Notes: a model not told the origin generated them from the sequence alone. Numbered from the stretch's first letter, positions 33,880 to 45,189 are shown. The stretch: DNA of 64,000 bases from Symbiodinium kawagutii (GCA_009767595.1 VSDK01015421.1:396341-460340); one strand, 5' to 3'. Numbers and translations are program-made.

Positions 33880-35161
33880 GTGAGCCCTGAGTTGCTCAGT
33901 GTCATGCAGGAGCCGCGGGTGGTGGCTGCTTGGAGCCATGCGGGGCAAAGAAGTTGCCCCTTGCAAGCAGGAAGGGCCACGAAGCAAATGGCAGAGTAGA
34001 TGATGGCTCAAAGATGGTAGATGGTTAAGATGGATGCTTAACAATGGATGATTGATAGATGGTGAATCATGGGCTAATGCTGGTCAAAGGTGGCAGGGCG
34101 AAGTTTGAAGAGAGGGAGCAATCAAAAATCACGAGAGGAGGATGATCACGTCCAGTCCATGGTTAGACTGGTCAGCTTTGGTGATACATAGCTTGCAGTT
34201 TCGATATTGAGGTACTGGCAATGGTGATGATGGGTTATGTTCCAAGGCCCTGCAGCATTCGGCACATCCAAGATACATCGATCATGAATCAACTGTCTAA
34301 GGATCCATCATTTATCATCGATGAGTTTTATGTGTTAGGCAAAAGCCACGAAAAAACATGATGCATTACACCAAGCAATTTGTTTGGCTGTTGTGCACTA
34401 GAGCACAGGCTATATGAACTAGGTCAAGTGCTGTCAGCCACATCCCATTAACCGACCCATACCCGCTGCCACATGCGTGTGCCTTACATAGCTATGCCTC
34501 ACCCGGAATCACCCAGCACACGGCCTGATCCTATGTTTGATGAGTTCATTCTTCAGGCCCAGTGTTGATCACTGCATGAGTTTACACATACATACCTGGT
34601 TGGTCCTACAGCTTGCCACAAGCAACAAAGTGCAACTGAAGCTCTTCCCATGTATTTTGCCATGTTGCAAGCCTCCTTATTTGACTTGTCGCTTGTTGTG
34701 AGACGAGGAGTTTGCGGTGTTTGTGGTGCAATATCTGGGCGGTGAGAGAACCGAAAATGAAACTGCTGGAGAGGACGCTAGGCAAAGCAGCTACTGGCAC
34801 TGAGCTTGGCAGCCAGAAACTGGTTGGTTCAGGCAATGGTTGGTGGGTTCGGCAGATTTGCAGCTGGCGTAGCACTGCACATGCCGAACATACATGAAGG
34901 CAACCAACCATCAGCACGCAAACATGCAAGTTCATGCTGCACAGATTTGAACTGGTGGTGGAAGCAGCTCGGTCGCCCGTCGTAATATATGTTCTGATCG
35001 CTTGTTCTGAAAAGAGACGCACAATTGGCATCAGTTCTCGTTTGCGTTTTCAACAAATTCTTACTTTTGCAATGATCGGGACGGTTGTTTGATGGACTAT
35101 GGTCAGAATTAGCATAGGTGTGGCAACAATGCCATGGTGGCAAACTTTCTGACTGTCCCAG
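33880..35161. other. Intronic stretch
   Basis: A basic frame at 34712-34830 (REPKMKLLERTLGKAATGTE) is a weak exon candidate. Otherwise 'gatggttaagatgg'-like sequence. Confidence 0.35.
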
Positions 35162-35228
35162 TCATCACCTGGAAAGCAGTCCGTCGCCCGGCTAAGGACG
35201 AGTACTACTGCAACGTGTTCCTGTGCAG
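35162..35228 (+). CDS. Candidate exon, unknown gene
   Basis: Acceptor TCCCAG, frame ITWKAVRRPAKDEYYCNVFL C, donor AG|GTGCGA. Good texture, short. Not recognised. Confidence 0.55.
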
Positions 35229-35561
35229 GTGCGATTTTTTGCATGGCCATGGTGGTTTACAAGACATGCTAGGCGCCATTTGAGGCAATTGAGAGAGCGG
35301 TGGTCAGATCCAATTGATGATTGCTAAGCTATGCCATTGCCATGATGCGCTCGCAAGAATGTAACAAATATCAAATGAACAGCGAACAGGGATATCCCAA
35401 ATATGGATTTTTTGGCCAGCATGTGTTTGTGTTCATAACTTTTAATGTGGTGTGGTGCCTTCCACTCATGAGTGGTTCAAAGCCATTTTCGACCTTCCCC
35501 CTACAAAGCAAAACCAAAACAAAACACCATTCTGGATGGTGACGATACCATCCACAACAAT

Positions 35562-35700
35562 ACCCATGAGTCTCATGATGACTGTGAAGCCATCTCTTGA
35601 GCCTGCTGGGTTTGGACTCGGCCACAGAGAAGTGTTTGGCCCACAGTGGCGTTTTCCCACATGGATTGCTGACATGAAGTTTAGTGACAAAGTAGTATAG
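35562..35700 (+). CDS. Weak candidate exon
   Basis: Frame MTVKPSLEPAGFGLGHREVF GPQWRFPTWIADMKFSDKVV then TAG. Natural composition, no firm splice sites. Confidence 0.4.
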
Positions 35701-35917
35701 CTTTTCATAACATGCTTTTGTGGCTTCCTGTCAGAATAAGCGTTGATTGGTTCGTGTTGTTTATTGTTCTGTTTTTGTTGTTTTGGTGTTTGATGTTTGG
35801 TGATACATTATTGTTTAATATTCTGGCGGTTGACTGTCATTTGTGAATAAAGTCGTCGATGATGGTTCCTCGTTCATTCTTGGTGACACTGTTGTTTGTT
35901 ATTGTTGCCTTGGGAGG

Positions 35918-35918
<1 letters not shown>

Positions 35919-35969
<51 letters not shown>

Positions 35970-36003
35970 TTCTTTTTCTTGTTGTTGTTGTTGTTGTTGT
36001 TCT
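35919..36003 (+). repeat. (GTT)n microsatellite
   Basis: About 85 bases of GTT units interrupted once by TTTCTTTTTC. The ORFs over it on both strands are repeat artefacts in this part. Confidence 0.95.
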
Positions 36004-36046
36004 TAGTTTGCTGTGGTTGCGCCATTTACTGACTGCATTCACTCAG

Positions 36047-36325
36047 CTGCAGCCCCAATTCCGATTCCAGGGGCAAATTCGAGAACAACTTGGCTCAATG
36101 GACCATGAGACTTTGCGACTTTCAGCTAAAAATGAATGCTTGGGGGCTGGTATACACCTTCGGTGCAGCATGGCAGTTTGTTGTCTGGGTGCCGATGACG
36201 TGAACAGCCGTTTGATGATTTTGGGGTCTGCGATCGTTGATGGCCGGGTTACCATTCTAGCGAAGCTGGTCATTTTCCATCGGGGCAAGTCTGTGCTATG
36301 TTATTGCTGTCTGAGCTACGGGTAG
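36047..36325 (+). CDS. Candidate exon, unknown gene
   Basis: After ACTCAG the frame reads LQPQFRFQGQIREQLGSMDH ETLRLSAKNECLGAGIHLRC SMAVCCLGADDVNSRLMILG..., open to TAG. Long and protein-like; the donor is not fixed. Confidence 0.55.
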   Translation: MQPQFRFQGQIREQLGSMDHETLRLSAKNECLGAGIHLRCSMAVCCLGADDVNSRLMILGSAIVDGRVTILAKLVIFHRGKSVLCYCCLSYG

Positions 36326-36559
36326 CTGATGCTTACTCACTGGGCATCATTTTATTTTGCATGGGGGTAGGTACAGTGCTTACGGTATATTTTGCAGCTA
36401 TTGTATCATAAAATGGAATCTCGGGAAAATTAAGCAAACACTTATACAGCTGCCATACTTGACCGAGACCAACCATCATAATTTGGTGGCCATCATCGAT
36501 ATCCGTTTCCCACATGCCCATTGTGATCGTGGTTTATCAGGGGATTTGTGTGGATCACG

Positions 36560-36690
36560 TTGGATGGGACAGACTCCACTCCACCTGCTCAGCTCAGCTG
36601 CAGCGAGGATTGGATGGTAGATCGCCTTGGTTGGAGCTTTATCGTGTCCCGGTGGCAGGAGGTGGATGAAAAAGTGAATGTTAACATATG
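36560..36690 (+). CDS. Weak candidate exon
   Basis: Two frames are open: CSEDWMVDRLGWSFIVSRWQ EVDEKV and RGLDGRSPWLELYRVPVAGG. The segment is GC-rich, so an exon is likely, but its frame is undecided. Confidence 0.35.
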
Positions 36691-38330
36691 TATGTGTATA
36701 TTTTTGTGTGTGTGTGTGGTTGGCGGTTTCAATCCTTGGGTTTCCGTTTTTCCAACCATTTCCAACCACATATATAGTACCATATAGCATATATACAAAC
36801 TTATTTGCTCTCAACCGGGTTGCACATTACATCCAGTTCTGCAAGATTACATCCACTTCATCTCAATCACCAGAATGTGTTTTTGCCCGATGATGTCGAA
36901 ATCCATCCAAGTGTCCATATGCCAATTTGCTTTTGCATCAAACCGGACTAGCAAAACTTGTTTGAATGACATGATGCATTCAGTGGGAAACCGCATCAAC
37001 TACTGGGGGTCTCCCAATTTGGCTGATGAGGCGATGGCTCTCACTGGCATGTGAGCTTAATAGCGTGAGCTTAATAGCATTCTGGGCATTGTAGCTGTGC
37101 CAACTAGAAGCCGATTGTTCGCTAGAATAGCTGCACCTCTTTTCCGGGTTGTTAGGTACGCATGGCACTAAATTCGGAAGTTGACAGGCATTTCTTTGGT
37201 CACCCTTTGTATAATGGTAGGTAGCAATTCAATGCGATTAATATTTCCATGCTCACGATCAACCATCATCATTAACCACAGCAAGTGCGTGACTCAGAAC
37301 TTTTGCCACATGCATAGTTGATTGCCGATATGGTGGTTTCCTAAGAATAGGGGTACCCCCAAGTTATGGTTGGTTTATTACTATCAATGGTTAACAAACA
37401 GGATAATTGGCCGGGTACTCCTTCGGCTTCAGAAGCACCCATATTGAATTAGTAGCCCCAGAGCTCCTGAAGAATCAAGGCACCAAGAATACCTCAACAG
37501 CCAAGTAAGCAAGTAATCAGCAGCACCCAAGAACTAACAACTGAATGATTAAATATGGCCTCAGTCGTGACATCTCAACAGCCACTTCAGTAACCACTTC
37601 AGTAACCATCACAACCATGGACTCACAGGTCCAAAAGTTTGGCCGTGCAGCTGCCCAGCTTGGTTGATATCGCTTGATTGGACTTTAACTTCGCTTGTTC
37701 GCTCAAGCGTTGGTCATGGACTGAGGCATAACCTACTAACCATGATGGTTACCGGATGGCTAGTAGTCCAACTGTTGATCTTTTATGGTAACTATAGTGG
37801 CTGGTTAACTACGGAGTACTGATGGTTAACCATGACATTAGCTGGTTGGTGGTTTCAAATGTGGTTAATTTCCCCTGTAGTATTTGGGATTGGTTGGTGG
37901 GTTAGCTAATGATTATTTTGCATGGGGGATAACCTCACAGCATTAATGGTTGATACTGGCTGGTGAGAACCGTTTTCTAGAACAGTAGCATGCAGTAGCC
38001 AGCTGTGACTTTTGGACTTAAAGGTTCGACCAGCCATCACGAAAAAGCATATATGGGTTGCAACTGGTCAAATTGCTATCCCCCCCCATGTGCTGGCTGT
38101 AGACTGTTGATCTACCAGATTCATGGTTTAGCTTGCAACCCCGATCATTCGAACAGCAATGGTCACCAACTACCGTTGTTTCTCTTTTTTGTTCATCATA
38201 TGCGTTCTCTATTCGCCAATTTATTGTCCAGTATTAATTAATGAATGCCAAGCATCATAACCATTATCAACCGCGATTCTCATTCACCAACTCCACCACC
38301 AGCAAGCATCACTAGGGATGTGCACCAACG
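36691..38330. other. Intronic stretch
   Basis: Contains a left-end family-2 fragment at 37333 and a family-3 element at 37841. No supported exon. Confidence 0.4.
37841..37940. mobile_element. Family-3 element, TSD CATTA
   Basis: Left GCTGGTTGGTGGTTTCAAAT, right GATAACCTCACAG, with CATTA on both sides (37836-37840 and 37941-37945). The right end is degenerate. Confidence 0.5.
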
Positions 38331-38458
38331 ATGGTCGACTTGGGACCTGCCAAGGTGTCCTCCCTGTGCAACATGGGCGAGTTTGGACAGAACCGGCTAC
38401 AGCAATTGATCTTCCGCTTCGATGGAGCCCTTGGGGGGCAGCAGGGTCACCTGGGCAG
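38331..38458 (+). CDS. Candidate exon, possible first exon
   Basis: From ATG: MVDLGPAKVSSLCNMGEFGQ NRLQQLIFRFDGALGGQQGH LG, donor AG|GTGGTG. Strong coding texture. Upstream boundary unknown. Followed by 'ggttgatggtggttgatgg' simple sequence. Confidence 0.65.
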
Positions 38459-38925
38459 GTGGTGACAGGTTGGATGGTTGATGGTGGTTGATGGTGGTTG
38501 ATGGTGGTCGATGGTGGTCGGTTGATGGTAGTTGGTGATGGTTGATGATAGAAATTAGTCTATAGTAATGTTGATGTTGCTTGATGATAGTAATTAGTCT
38601 ATAGTGCATGGCTTAATGACGGTCAACTAGATGGCTAGTGCTGGTTGATGATAGTTCATGCTGGTTGATGTTGGTTTGTTTCGGCTTGTGCTTCCTACGG
38701 TGGGATGGCCGTTCCGGCATGTGAAGCGGCAAGACAACATGTGTGATGCGATCTTCTCTCAGAAGGGATGAATTGAATCCTCCTTTATTTCCCTTCATTT
38801 CCCTTAAGGAATGTCCAACATGTTTAAAGATTAAATGACATGAAGACATTCAACATCCTTGAACAGTTCAATGCACGGGTAGTAGATGCTGAACCAGCAC
38901 CATGGCACACCTGTTTTTCTTGCAG

Positions 38926-39022
38926 CTTGCGGCCAGGAGACAAGCGTGCCCTGCCGGTGTCCAAAAGTGTCAATGCCAATCGCGAGTGCGACATCTCAGG
39001 GAAACATGGCGTCCAGAGCTGA
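38926..39022 (+). CDS. Candidate exon, possibly terminal
   Basis: Acceptor CTTGCAG, frame LRPGDKRALPVSKSVNANRE CDISGKHGVQS then TGA. Good acceptor with a T-rich tract before it. Confidence 0.55.
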
Positions 39023-39086
39023 GCGTTGCCTCATGGTTGGAGTATAGATGTAAGATGATGTAATGTAAGGTGGATTTATGTAGTAT

Positions 39087-39119
39087 CTATCTATCTATCT
39101 ATCTATCAATCTATCCATG

Positions 39120-39152
<33 letters not shown>

Positions 39153-39240
39153 ATCTTTGATATTTATTTATATATATATATATATATTAGTTAAGTTGGA
39201 TTTATGCATCTATATATATGTATATATATATATATATAGA
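39087..39240. repeat. (CTAT)n and (TA)n microsatellite
   Basis: CTAT units with a few variants, then two TA runs separated by a short unique piece. Confidence 0.95.
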
Positions 39241-39860
39241 TTTCAGTAAAGGAATATGGATGCATATGTGCATGCACATGTCTCCCTGTGGTAACTATAT
39301 GGATGGTGCACAGTTAGTATGATAAAAAGGTGAAATGGCATCAGCCTTGATCAACAAATCCAAGTGCTTAGTCTTCCATCAGGTGACTTGGCAACGTGCC
39401 ATTTGGCAATTATTAACAAACTGAAGCACTTGACATCACTCAGCTGACGGGCACTAATCGCTGCTAGCCAACATTCAGATCTCTACAACAGCAATAGTTG
39501 GGTGAACATATGCTACAACCATCTACCACCAATGGTTGCTGGTCGGTGCTCAATGGATTTCTTGTACTCAGCAAGACCCGGTTGACTACCCTGCTGATTC
39601 GCAACGTTGAAGCCACCAAGTTGTGTGTTAAACTTGATTTATGTCCTTGAATTTGCCGACATGGAACCGCAAACTCACGGACCACTAGATGACATCCAAA
39701 TCAAGTGAGCAAGTTGCTGGTTAGCAATTGATCTAACTACCGTAGGTAGTAGGCAGTATTGGGACCAAAAACAAGTCTCAGGGCAACTCCAACATCCACA
39801 ACAAAGACTAAGAGGAGATCCATATTCATAAACCACCACTAGTTCAACTATAGCTTTTGA

Positions 39861-39986
39861 TTTACCATCGAATACCCGGACTTCTTCATGCATCCCGCAA
39901 AGCTCAGATGCTTCGATCCCAGCAGATTTCCGGAGTACTGGGAGTTTGAAGAGGCGCCGCAGCTGAGGGCCTGGCTTGCTGGTTGA
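39861..39986 (+). CDS. Candidate exon, unknown gene
   Basis: Frame FTIEYPDFFMHPAKLRCFDP SRFPEYWEFEEAPQLRAWLA G, then TGA. Aromatic-rich and clearly protein-like. The acceptor is not resolved. Confidence 0.6.
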   Translation, partial: FTIEYPDFFMHPAKLRCFDPSRFPEYWEFEEAPQLRAWLAG

Positions 39987-40244
39987 TTCTGGCAAGCTTC
40001 ACGATGACCAAGATTGGCCAAGGTGTCACGGAATTCTCCGTAGAATTCTTTGCAACTTTCAAATTTGCCAGTAGGTTTCCTGATCATTGCTACTATTTGT
40101 TGGGTTGGAGGCGCTTCGGACCTGAAGAAAGATATGCATATACGCTTGAATGTATGTTTGTATGTCTTTAAATCTTTGTTTATTGAAGCAACCCGGTCAG
40201 TGCAGCACTTTCGGTTTGGGTGTTGTTTCCTTCCATGCGACTAG

Positions 40245-40403
40245 GTGTTGGACCAGCGAGAAGTGCAGAGAGTCAAGGCCTGCAAGAATGAAGAAAAGGC
40301 AGGGCAAATGACACCATGGACGGGCCGTTGGAAGGCAAACGAGAGCAGTTTCGGACATTTGTCCCCCGCCACTGAATTATCAGAAGGCTTTCACATTCTT
40401 TAA
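40245..40403 (+). CDS. Terminal exon of an unknown gene
   Basis: Acceptor GCGACTAG, 52 codons in phase 0 (VLDQREVQRVKACKNEEKAG QMTPWTGRWKANESSFGHLS PATELSEGFHIL) then TAA and an AT-rich tail. Probable gene end upstream of the PARP exons. Confidence 0.65.
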   Translation: MLDQREVQRVKACKNEEKAGQMTPWTGRWKANESSFGHLSPATELSEGFHIL

Positions 40404-40893
40404 TATTTATAAACATTCTTTACCTATTGGAGTATGGATACAGTAAAAGTATGTGCCATCAATGTATATTTGTTTAAGTCTGTGTGAATGCAGACCTGGT
40501 TGGTGGGTTTAGAACGTTGTTGTTTTCCAAACTATTTCGCTGAGAAATTGATAGGGAGAAAAAGATGGCTCACGATTCATGATGGCTAGTGCAGCTAGTG
40601 ATGCTTGGCGAGTGATGCTTGGCGGTAGTGATGACATCTGGCTGCAGTAAATTCCCTCATTCCCAGGAACTATGCTTGAGTACCCTTTGCCATGGCATGC
40701 CACGGCCACGAGGTTGTGAGTGATAGAAATCGATCAAAAAGATGGTGACTATTGATGCTGTCCCCGGAGTTGCTATGATCGAACAACCAATCAACCTCTG
40801 AACTGACAACCGACAATCCAAATCAAACCCAAGCCAACCAACCAACCACCTTCAATACCAACCACCATCAACAAGCCAACAAATCATCACCAG

Positions 40894-40996
40894 AGTTTCC
40901 TATACGGATTTTTCCCTCACCCACCAGGAGGCGTTGCAAGAGATGGTGGATCACACCTTCAAGCGCGTGCTGACGCGCGACCGGGTGCCTGATGAT
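40894..40996 (+). CDS. PARP-like gene exon, start of catalytic region
   Basis: Acceptor CATCACCAG, frame VSYTDFSLTHQEALQEMVDH TFKRVLTRDRVPDD, donor GAT|GTCAGG. The 'LTRDR' stretch matches what I recall just before the catalytic fold of dinoflagellate PARPs. It ends on a whole codon, matching the phase of the next exon at 42403. Joining to the catalytic exons is inferred. Confidence 0.65.
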
Positions 40997-42402
40997 GTCA
41001 GGAAGCCCAGTAGCCATGGTTGCTTGACTTTGATCTAACATGATCTCCAAGTGCTCCGGCAAACACCTGAAGCAAACACCTGGAGTGAGACTGTACAGGA
41101 GGGGCATGACATTTTGGGCTCCAAAGACCTACTTGGAAGGTATTGGAGCACTAGGGGGTTTGACAGTTGATCCTGGAGATTCGTTTTCCCAAAATATTTT
41201 GAGCGATTGAGTTTGTCTGTGTTTTTTCCGGCGTTTCAGTCAAATTTGATCGACTTGAGCGTTTTGTTGAATTTCTGTGCGCTGGCTTTATCACATATCT
41301 TAATCATAAACATGATCGTCAAACATATGATCACCACTGCAATCTTCATTTTCACCACCTCAATCATCAGCAGAAGCTTGGGCAGATTAATTTCCCGCGT
41401 CCAAAAGGAGCCAAAAGTATGGAATTGGATGGTGTTTGCCAAATAACCTAGGAACCCAAACAGGCACTTTTCTGGATTTGAGTCCGTTTGATTATTTTTG
41501 TGTCCGTTCTGATTGTTTTTGAGTTCGTTTTGAGACGAAAAGTGAGCGGGGTGTTTTGGCTAAATTTGCCATTTGTTGACAAAAAACTTCTAATTTCTTG
41601 TGTTTACAGTTTCCATGCAGGTATTATTACATAAACTGCCCAATGTATTGTTAGAAAGGTTCCCTACGAGGATTTCGGAGTGAAACAACAATTTTGCTAT
41701 ATCCATATCCTCGTTGGGGTCTCACAGCATGCATGCACACAAGAATCAAGAAAATAGACATTTTGGGTCAAAGCATGTCAAAGCCTAGTTTTTTTGAGCG
41801 TTCTGGAAATTTCCAGGCAACAACCGAAACAGACAAAATATTTTGTGCGTTTGAAGATCCAGGATGTGAGAAATCTACCGAAAACATTGCGGTTATTCAG
41901 AATTTCTTCTCATGTCCAGCAGTTGATGTACTATTCCTGTAAAAAAAGTACTGGAGAACCAGATGATTGTGTAGCTGTCTAATATTGGTTCTAAATAGTT
42001 AACAATGATTAAATGGTTAATCACGTCTAGAAGTTGCACATCCAAGCTCCTGCAACCGCGATCAGTTGATCAGTCTGAAATTGTTGCGGGATGATCACCT
42101 GTCCAGCAGTGAGGACATTGCGACTGATCGCTTTGCACGGGTCCCACTGGGATTGTCCACAGATGATGAGCCTGAAACTGCTGTTCACAAACAGCTGACC
42201 ACCAGCCTAGCCTGTATGACTGATCCCATCTAAACCCGCATTTGTGATGGTAAAGAATCACCGCATTACAAAACTACTACTGGTGAACTAATTGGGATCT
42301 TCCACTGCCAGGGAAAGAAATCGAACAAATCACGGCCTTTTTGCCCTTGTTTGGGGTACCAGGCGAGCTTTGGCAGGTTGATCAACCCTGGACATGCCGC
42401 AG
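40997..42402. other. Intron of the PARP-like gene
   Basis: AT-rich, no supported exon. The 79-codon ORF at 41207-41446 is hydrophobic and AT-rich without splice sites, and is not taken as real. Confidence 0.45.
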
Positions 42403-42485
42403 CCATCACACACCGCCAAGGACGCAGAAGATGATGAAGAGATGCCGTACCGCATCGAGGCATGGGAAGTTGCCAGCCTTGGGAG
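42403..42485 (+). CDS. PARP-like gene exon
   Basis: Acceptor GCCGCAG, frame PSHTAKDAEDDEEMPYRIEA WEVASLG, donor AG|GTGAAG. The acidic lead-in followed by 'MPYRIE' fits the position before the first strand of the PARP catalytic fold. Phase 0 with the previous exon. Confidence 0.65.
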
Positions 42486-42990
42486 GTGAAGATCAACCCC
42501 AAGCAGCGAAATCCATGGCTCCATGGATGTCTCCGAGGATTTCTCAATGACCGGATGCACGGGTTGGGCTACTGCTGCGTGATTGTTGTTGGCCGCAAGT
42601 CTTCCAGCTGTACATGTTGTGTTGGATGGTTGATGCGTTTATTCTTGCTTTGGTGCTTACACTGAGTGGGGGTTAATTTCTTCAAAAGCAACCGATACCA
42701 GTTATGGCTGATATAGCATGGTCTTTGAATGGCTGATTAACCAACCTGTTTGTGGGTGTTGCTGCTGCTGCTGCTGCTGTTTAATTTATGAATTATCATC
42801 ATTCACAGTGTCCCGCCCATACCTATTTATTTTTTGTTGATGCTGGCTTGCGTGTTTCTGCTGCAGCTGTTTTCTTGAATTGGTTTGATGACAGTCGGGA
42901 TCATTGACAAGCATCAGCACCATTTACCTTAGATTAGATGCCATGTTTGTATCAATCCAAGCGTTTTTCTGTAATCAGCTCCTTGAGCAG

Positions 42991-43030
42991 AGGTAAAGGG
43001 CAAACGCTCATGCCAATTTGTTTATCCCAG
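42991..43030 (+). CDS. Candidate exon left of an inserted element
   Basis: After GAGCAG the frame reads VKGKRSCQFVYP and ends ...CCC AG at the first AGGT. It continues in frame at 43176 when the element is removed. Confidence 0.5.
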
Positions 43031-43032
43031 GT

Positions 43033-43173
43033 GGCTGTGGGTCAAAACCCCGTACCCCTGGTTCCCCTACCATTGGCCTTTGTTTCCCTTATTATTGGTG
43101 GTCATCATCCCCTATTTTTGGTTGTTTGGTAAATCCTCCATTAGTTGGTTGGTTAAGAGCTTGACCCATAGCC
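43033..43173 (+). mobile_element. Family-1 element, perfect AGGT TSD, probable introner
   Basis: Ends GGCTGTGGGTCAAAA and TTGACCCATAGCC are inverted repeats. AGGT flanks both sides exactly (43029-43032 and 43174-43177). The duplicated AGGT supplies a donor (AG|GT at 43031) and an acceptor (AG at 43175), so the element can act as a 145-base intron. At 141 bp it is the longest of the five copies and carries no ORF of note. Confidence 0.75.
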
Positions 43174-43175
43174 AG

Positions 43176-43275
43176 GTGTTGGTCATTCCGGTTCTTGGTG
43201 CAAGCTGCGGCGTTCAGGTGGTACAAGCCTTTCGTAGTGAGCATGCTGGCAGGAGGCTCAGGCGGTGCTGAGCAG
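43176..43275 (+). CDS. Candidate exon right of the element
   Basis: Begins at the AG of the second AGGT: CWSFRFLVQAAAFRWYKPFV VSMLAGGSGGAEQ, donor CAG|GTGACC. Joined to 42991-43030 it reads ...CQFVYPR|CWSFRF... Lies between PARP-like exons and may belong to that gene. Confidence 0.55.
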
Positions 43276-43306
43276 GTGACCTGCTGATGACCCTTGGTTG
43301 TAATGT

Positions 43307-43424
43307 GGTGGTTTCTCAAGCCAGTTGGGGGCCGTAACTCTGCGAAAAAAATGATGGTTTATTATTAATTAATTTCAGATGGGACAATAAATGATTTTGG
43401 GGAATCCTGTTTCGAGAAACCACC
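43307..43424. mobile_element. Family-2 element
   Basis: Ends GGTGGTTTCTCAAG and TTTCGAGAAACCACC, core 'tggtttattattaattaa'. No target duplication (ATGT against CGGA). Confidence 0.65.
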
Positions 43425-43934
43425 CGGATTATTAATCCTTCAGCAGATAGAATATGAAATTGATAAATTGGACCATCCCCAGGCTCGCAAATGGTTCGAA
43501 ACATCGAAGATATTTTATTTGCTCCAGGATGGTTATGCAATGATGATTGGTGAATGGTGGTCAACATTAGTTATATTAGCTAATGGTGGTCAACATTGAT
43601 TATAGCTAAAAGTGCCTGAACGTGGCTGATAATGGGGTAATGAGTGCTAATCATGGTGAATGCTGGTCGGTCAATAGTGGTGGAGTTGATTCTTGCAAGT
43701 TGCTCATGATGGCTCACGATGTTGAACGATGGGTACTGAGTAGTATTGATTGAAGTGTGTCAATCATGATCGCTGATGATGATTACTGATGGTTCTTGGT
43801 GCTGAGCATGGTTTGTACTCCACAATGTGGATTTCGGAGTCACCAGACTCTATTGGCCAATTTTGTCACAATGCTTTCCATACACGACATGATCACTACG
43901 TGTGACTTAGAATGAAAATCAGGATGCCAGAACG

Positions 43935-44023
43935 ACTGGTTAGGGAGTTTGTCATTTTTATTCTGGCCCCATTTCGGGATCGTTGGTTGATTAATTTTGA
44001 GAAGGGTTGAAACCACCAACTAG
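43935..44023. mobile_element. Family-3 element ending at an exon edge
   Basis: Left CTGGTTAGGGAGTTTG, right GGGTTGAAACCACCAACTAG. Its terminal TAG abuts the coding segment at 44024, so it may supply the acceptor. Confidence 0.6.
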
Positions 44024-44160
44024 ATGAGCATACGTTGCGCAAAGTGCAACAACGGGACAGCGAGGAGAAACTGTGCGCCACTCTGCTTTCGAATGGCTTG
44101 TCCTCAGCCCACCTCATTGGCACGGCGACAAGTTGGGTTCCCTCCTCACACCCAAGCGCA
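44024..44160 (+). CDS. Exon, probably of the PARP-like gene
   Basis: After the element's TAG the frame reads EHTLRKVQQRDSEEKLCATL LSNGLSSAHLIGTATSWVPS SHPSA, open to a TAG at 44161. Clear coding texture. The segment suits the helical stretch between the early and HGT parts of PARP folds, but homology is not certain. Confidence 0.6.
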
Positions 44161-44220
44161 TAGCCAGGGAGATGGTCCTGGTAGGGCTCGGAGTTGCCAA
44201 GTCATGACCTCCGGTGTTAG

Positions 44221-44306
44221 ATCAGTTCCACGCCGCGGGTGTCAACGAATCGTCACCTCCCAAGATGTTGGTGTCAGGCTGGACTTGGCCCATGGTCACT
44301 GGTTAG
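44221..44306 (+). CDS. Candidate exon
   Basis: Acceptor GTGTTAG, frame QFHAAGVNESSPPKMLVSGW TWPMVTG then TAG. Acceptable texture; the end may be an earlier donor. Confidence 0.45.
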
Positions 44307-44415
44307 GGGTTGATGGTGGTTATATGTGGCTATGAACTGTTCTTAAGCCCAATAGAATCATCCCTACTAGTGAGGTTGTTCAACGTTATGAAGCCCTAAA
44401 CATGCACCCCTATTA

Positions 44416-44598
44416 GTGAACAAAGTTATTTGGAATCCACCGCTGAAGCTGCGTCACCGAGGGCTCAACAATCAGCTCTGCGAAGTCATGGAGGGCCAGG
44501 AGGACCGCAGAACGCCGGTGGTGAAGCATGCCACATATGCCACAAGAATACCTTCAGCAACGACATCGCTATCGGGTGGTGGTTTTAGCCATGGGTAA
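44416..44598 (+). CDS. Candidate exon
   Basis: Frame NPPLKLRHRGLNNQLCEVME GQEDRRTPVVKHATYATRIP ... to a stop. The middle is clearly coding-like; exact boundaries unknown. Confidence 0.5.
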   Translation: MNKVIWNPPLKLRHRGLNNQLCEVMEGQEDRRTPVVKHATYATRIPSATTSLSGGGFSHG

Positions 44599-44631
44599 TG
44601 AATAAAGGTAAGGGGATAATATCCAACAATA

Positions 44632-44720
44632 ATGGTTGGTGGTTTGATTGACATGTTTGATTTTCCCCGGTATTTGCACATGTTTGGTTGATTAAGATAG
44701 GGGTTGAAACCACCAACCAG
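44632..44720. mobile_element. Family-3 element
   Basis: Left TGGTTGGTGGTTTGATTGAC, right GGGTTGAAACCACCAACCAG. No clear target duplication. Confidence 0.6.
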
Positions 44721-45189
44721 TTCTTCAACAAAAAATGACAACCAGCGAACCAACAACGACAGGGAAGGTTTGCCATTTGCTAGATTGAGTTCGCCGTGGG
44801 CAATCCACGAATGTTGATTATTTTTTCGATGATTCTCCCGTTCCCATTCAATAGTTGTTTATTGCCGGGATACTCTTGCCATGGGGTACTGCATGCTTCC
44901 CCATGGCTACATCAAGACTCACAGCTTGACATTCATTCCAACCGCTAGATATGCCATGATCAATCAACCAACCATGATGCTGTATTTTTAATGAGTAGGT
45001 GCCAATAACACCTTCCAATACTGTAACACTCAGCCAGTGCCAACTATCAGCATGCAGTAAATGCACCAGTGGCTGACTGCAACTTATAATATATGAATAG
45101 GTGATGCTTTGCGAGGGAAAGCATGTTCGATGGGATGACTACTGGAATCAACTAATGATAGTCAGGACAAGCCCAAGACACAAAGAAAA

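Noticed and set aside
33438-33980. 180-codon minus-strand ORF
   Set aside because: Opposite the clean + exon at 33768-33879, whose donor and acceptor are both present.
35837-36025. Poly-asparagine minus ORF
   Set aside because: It translates the (GTT)n microsatellite on the other strand.
41207-41446. Hydrophobic 79-codon ORF
   Set aside because: AT-rich with no splice sites inside a probable PARP intron; composition explains the hydrophobic residues.
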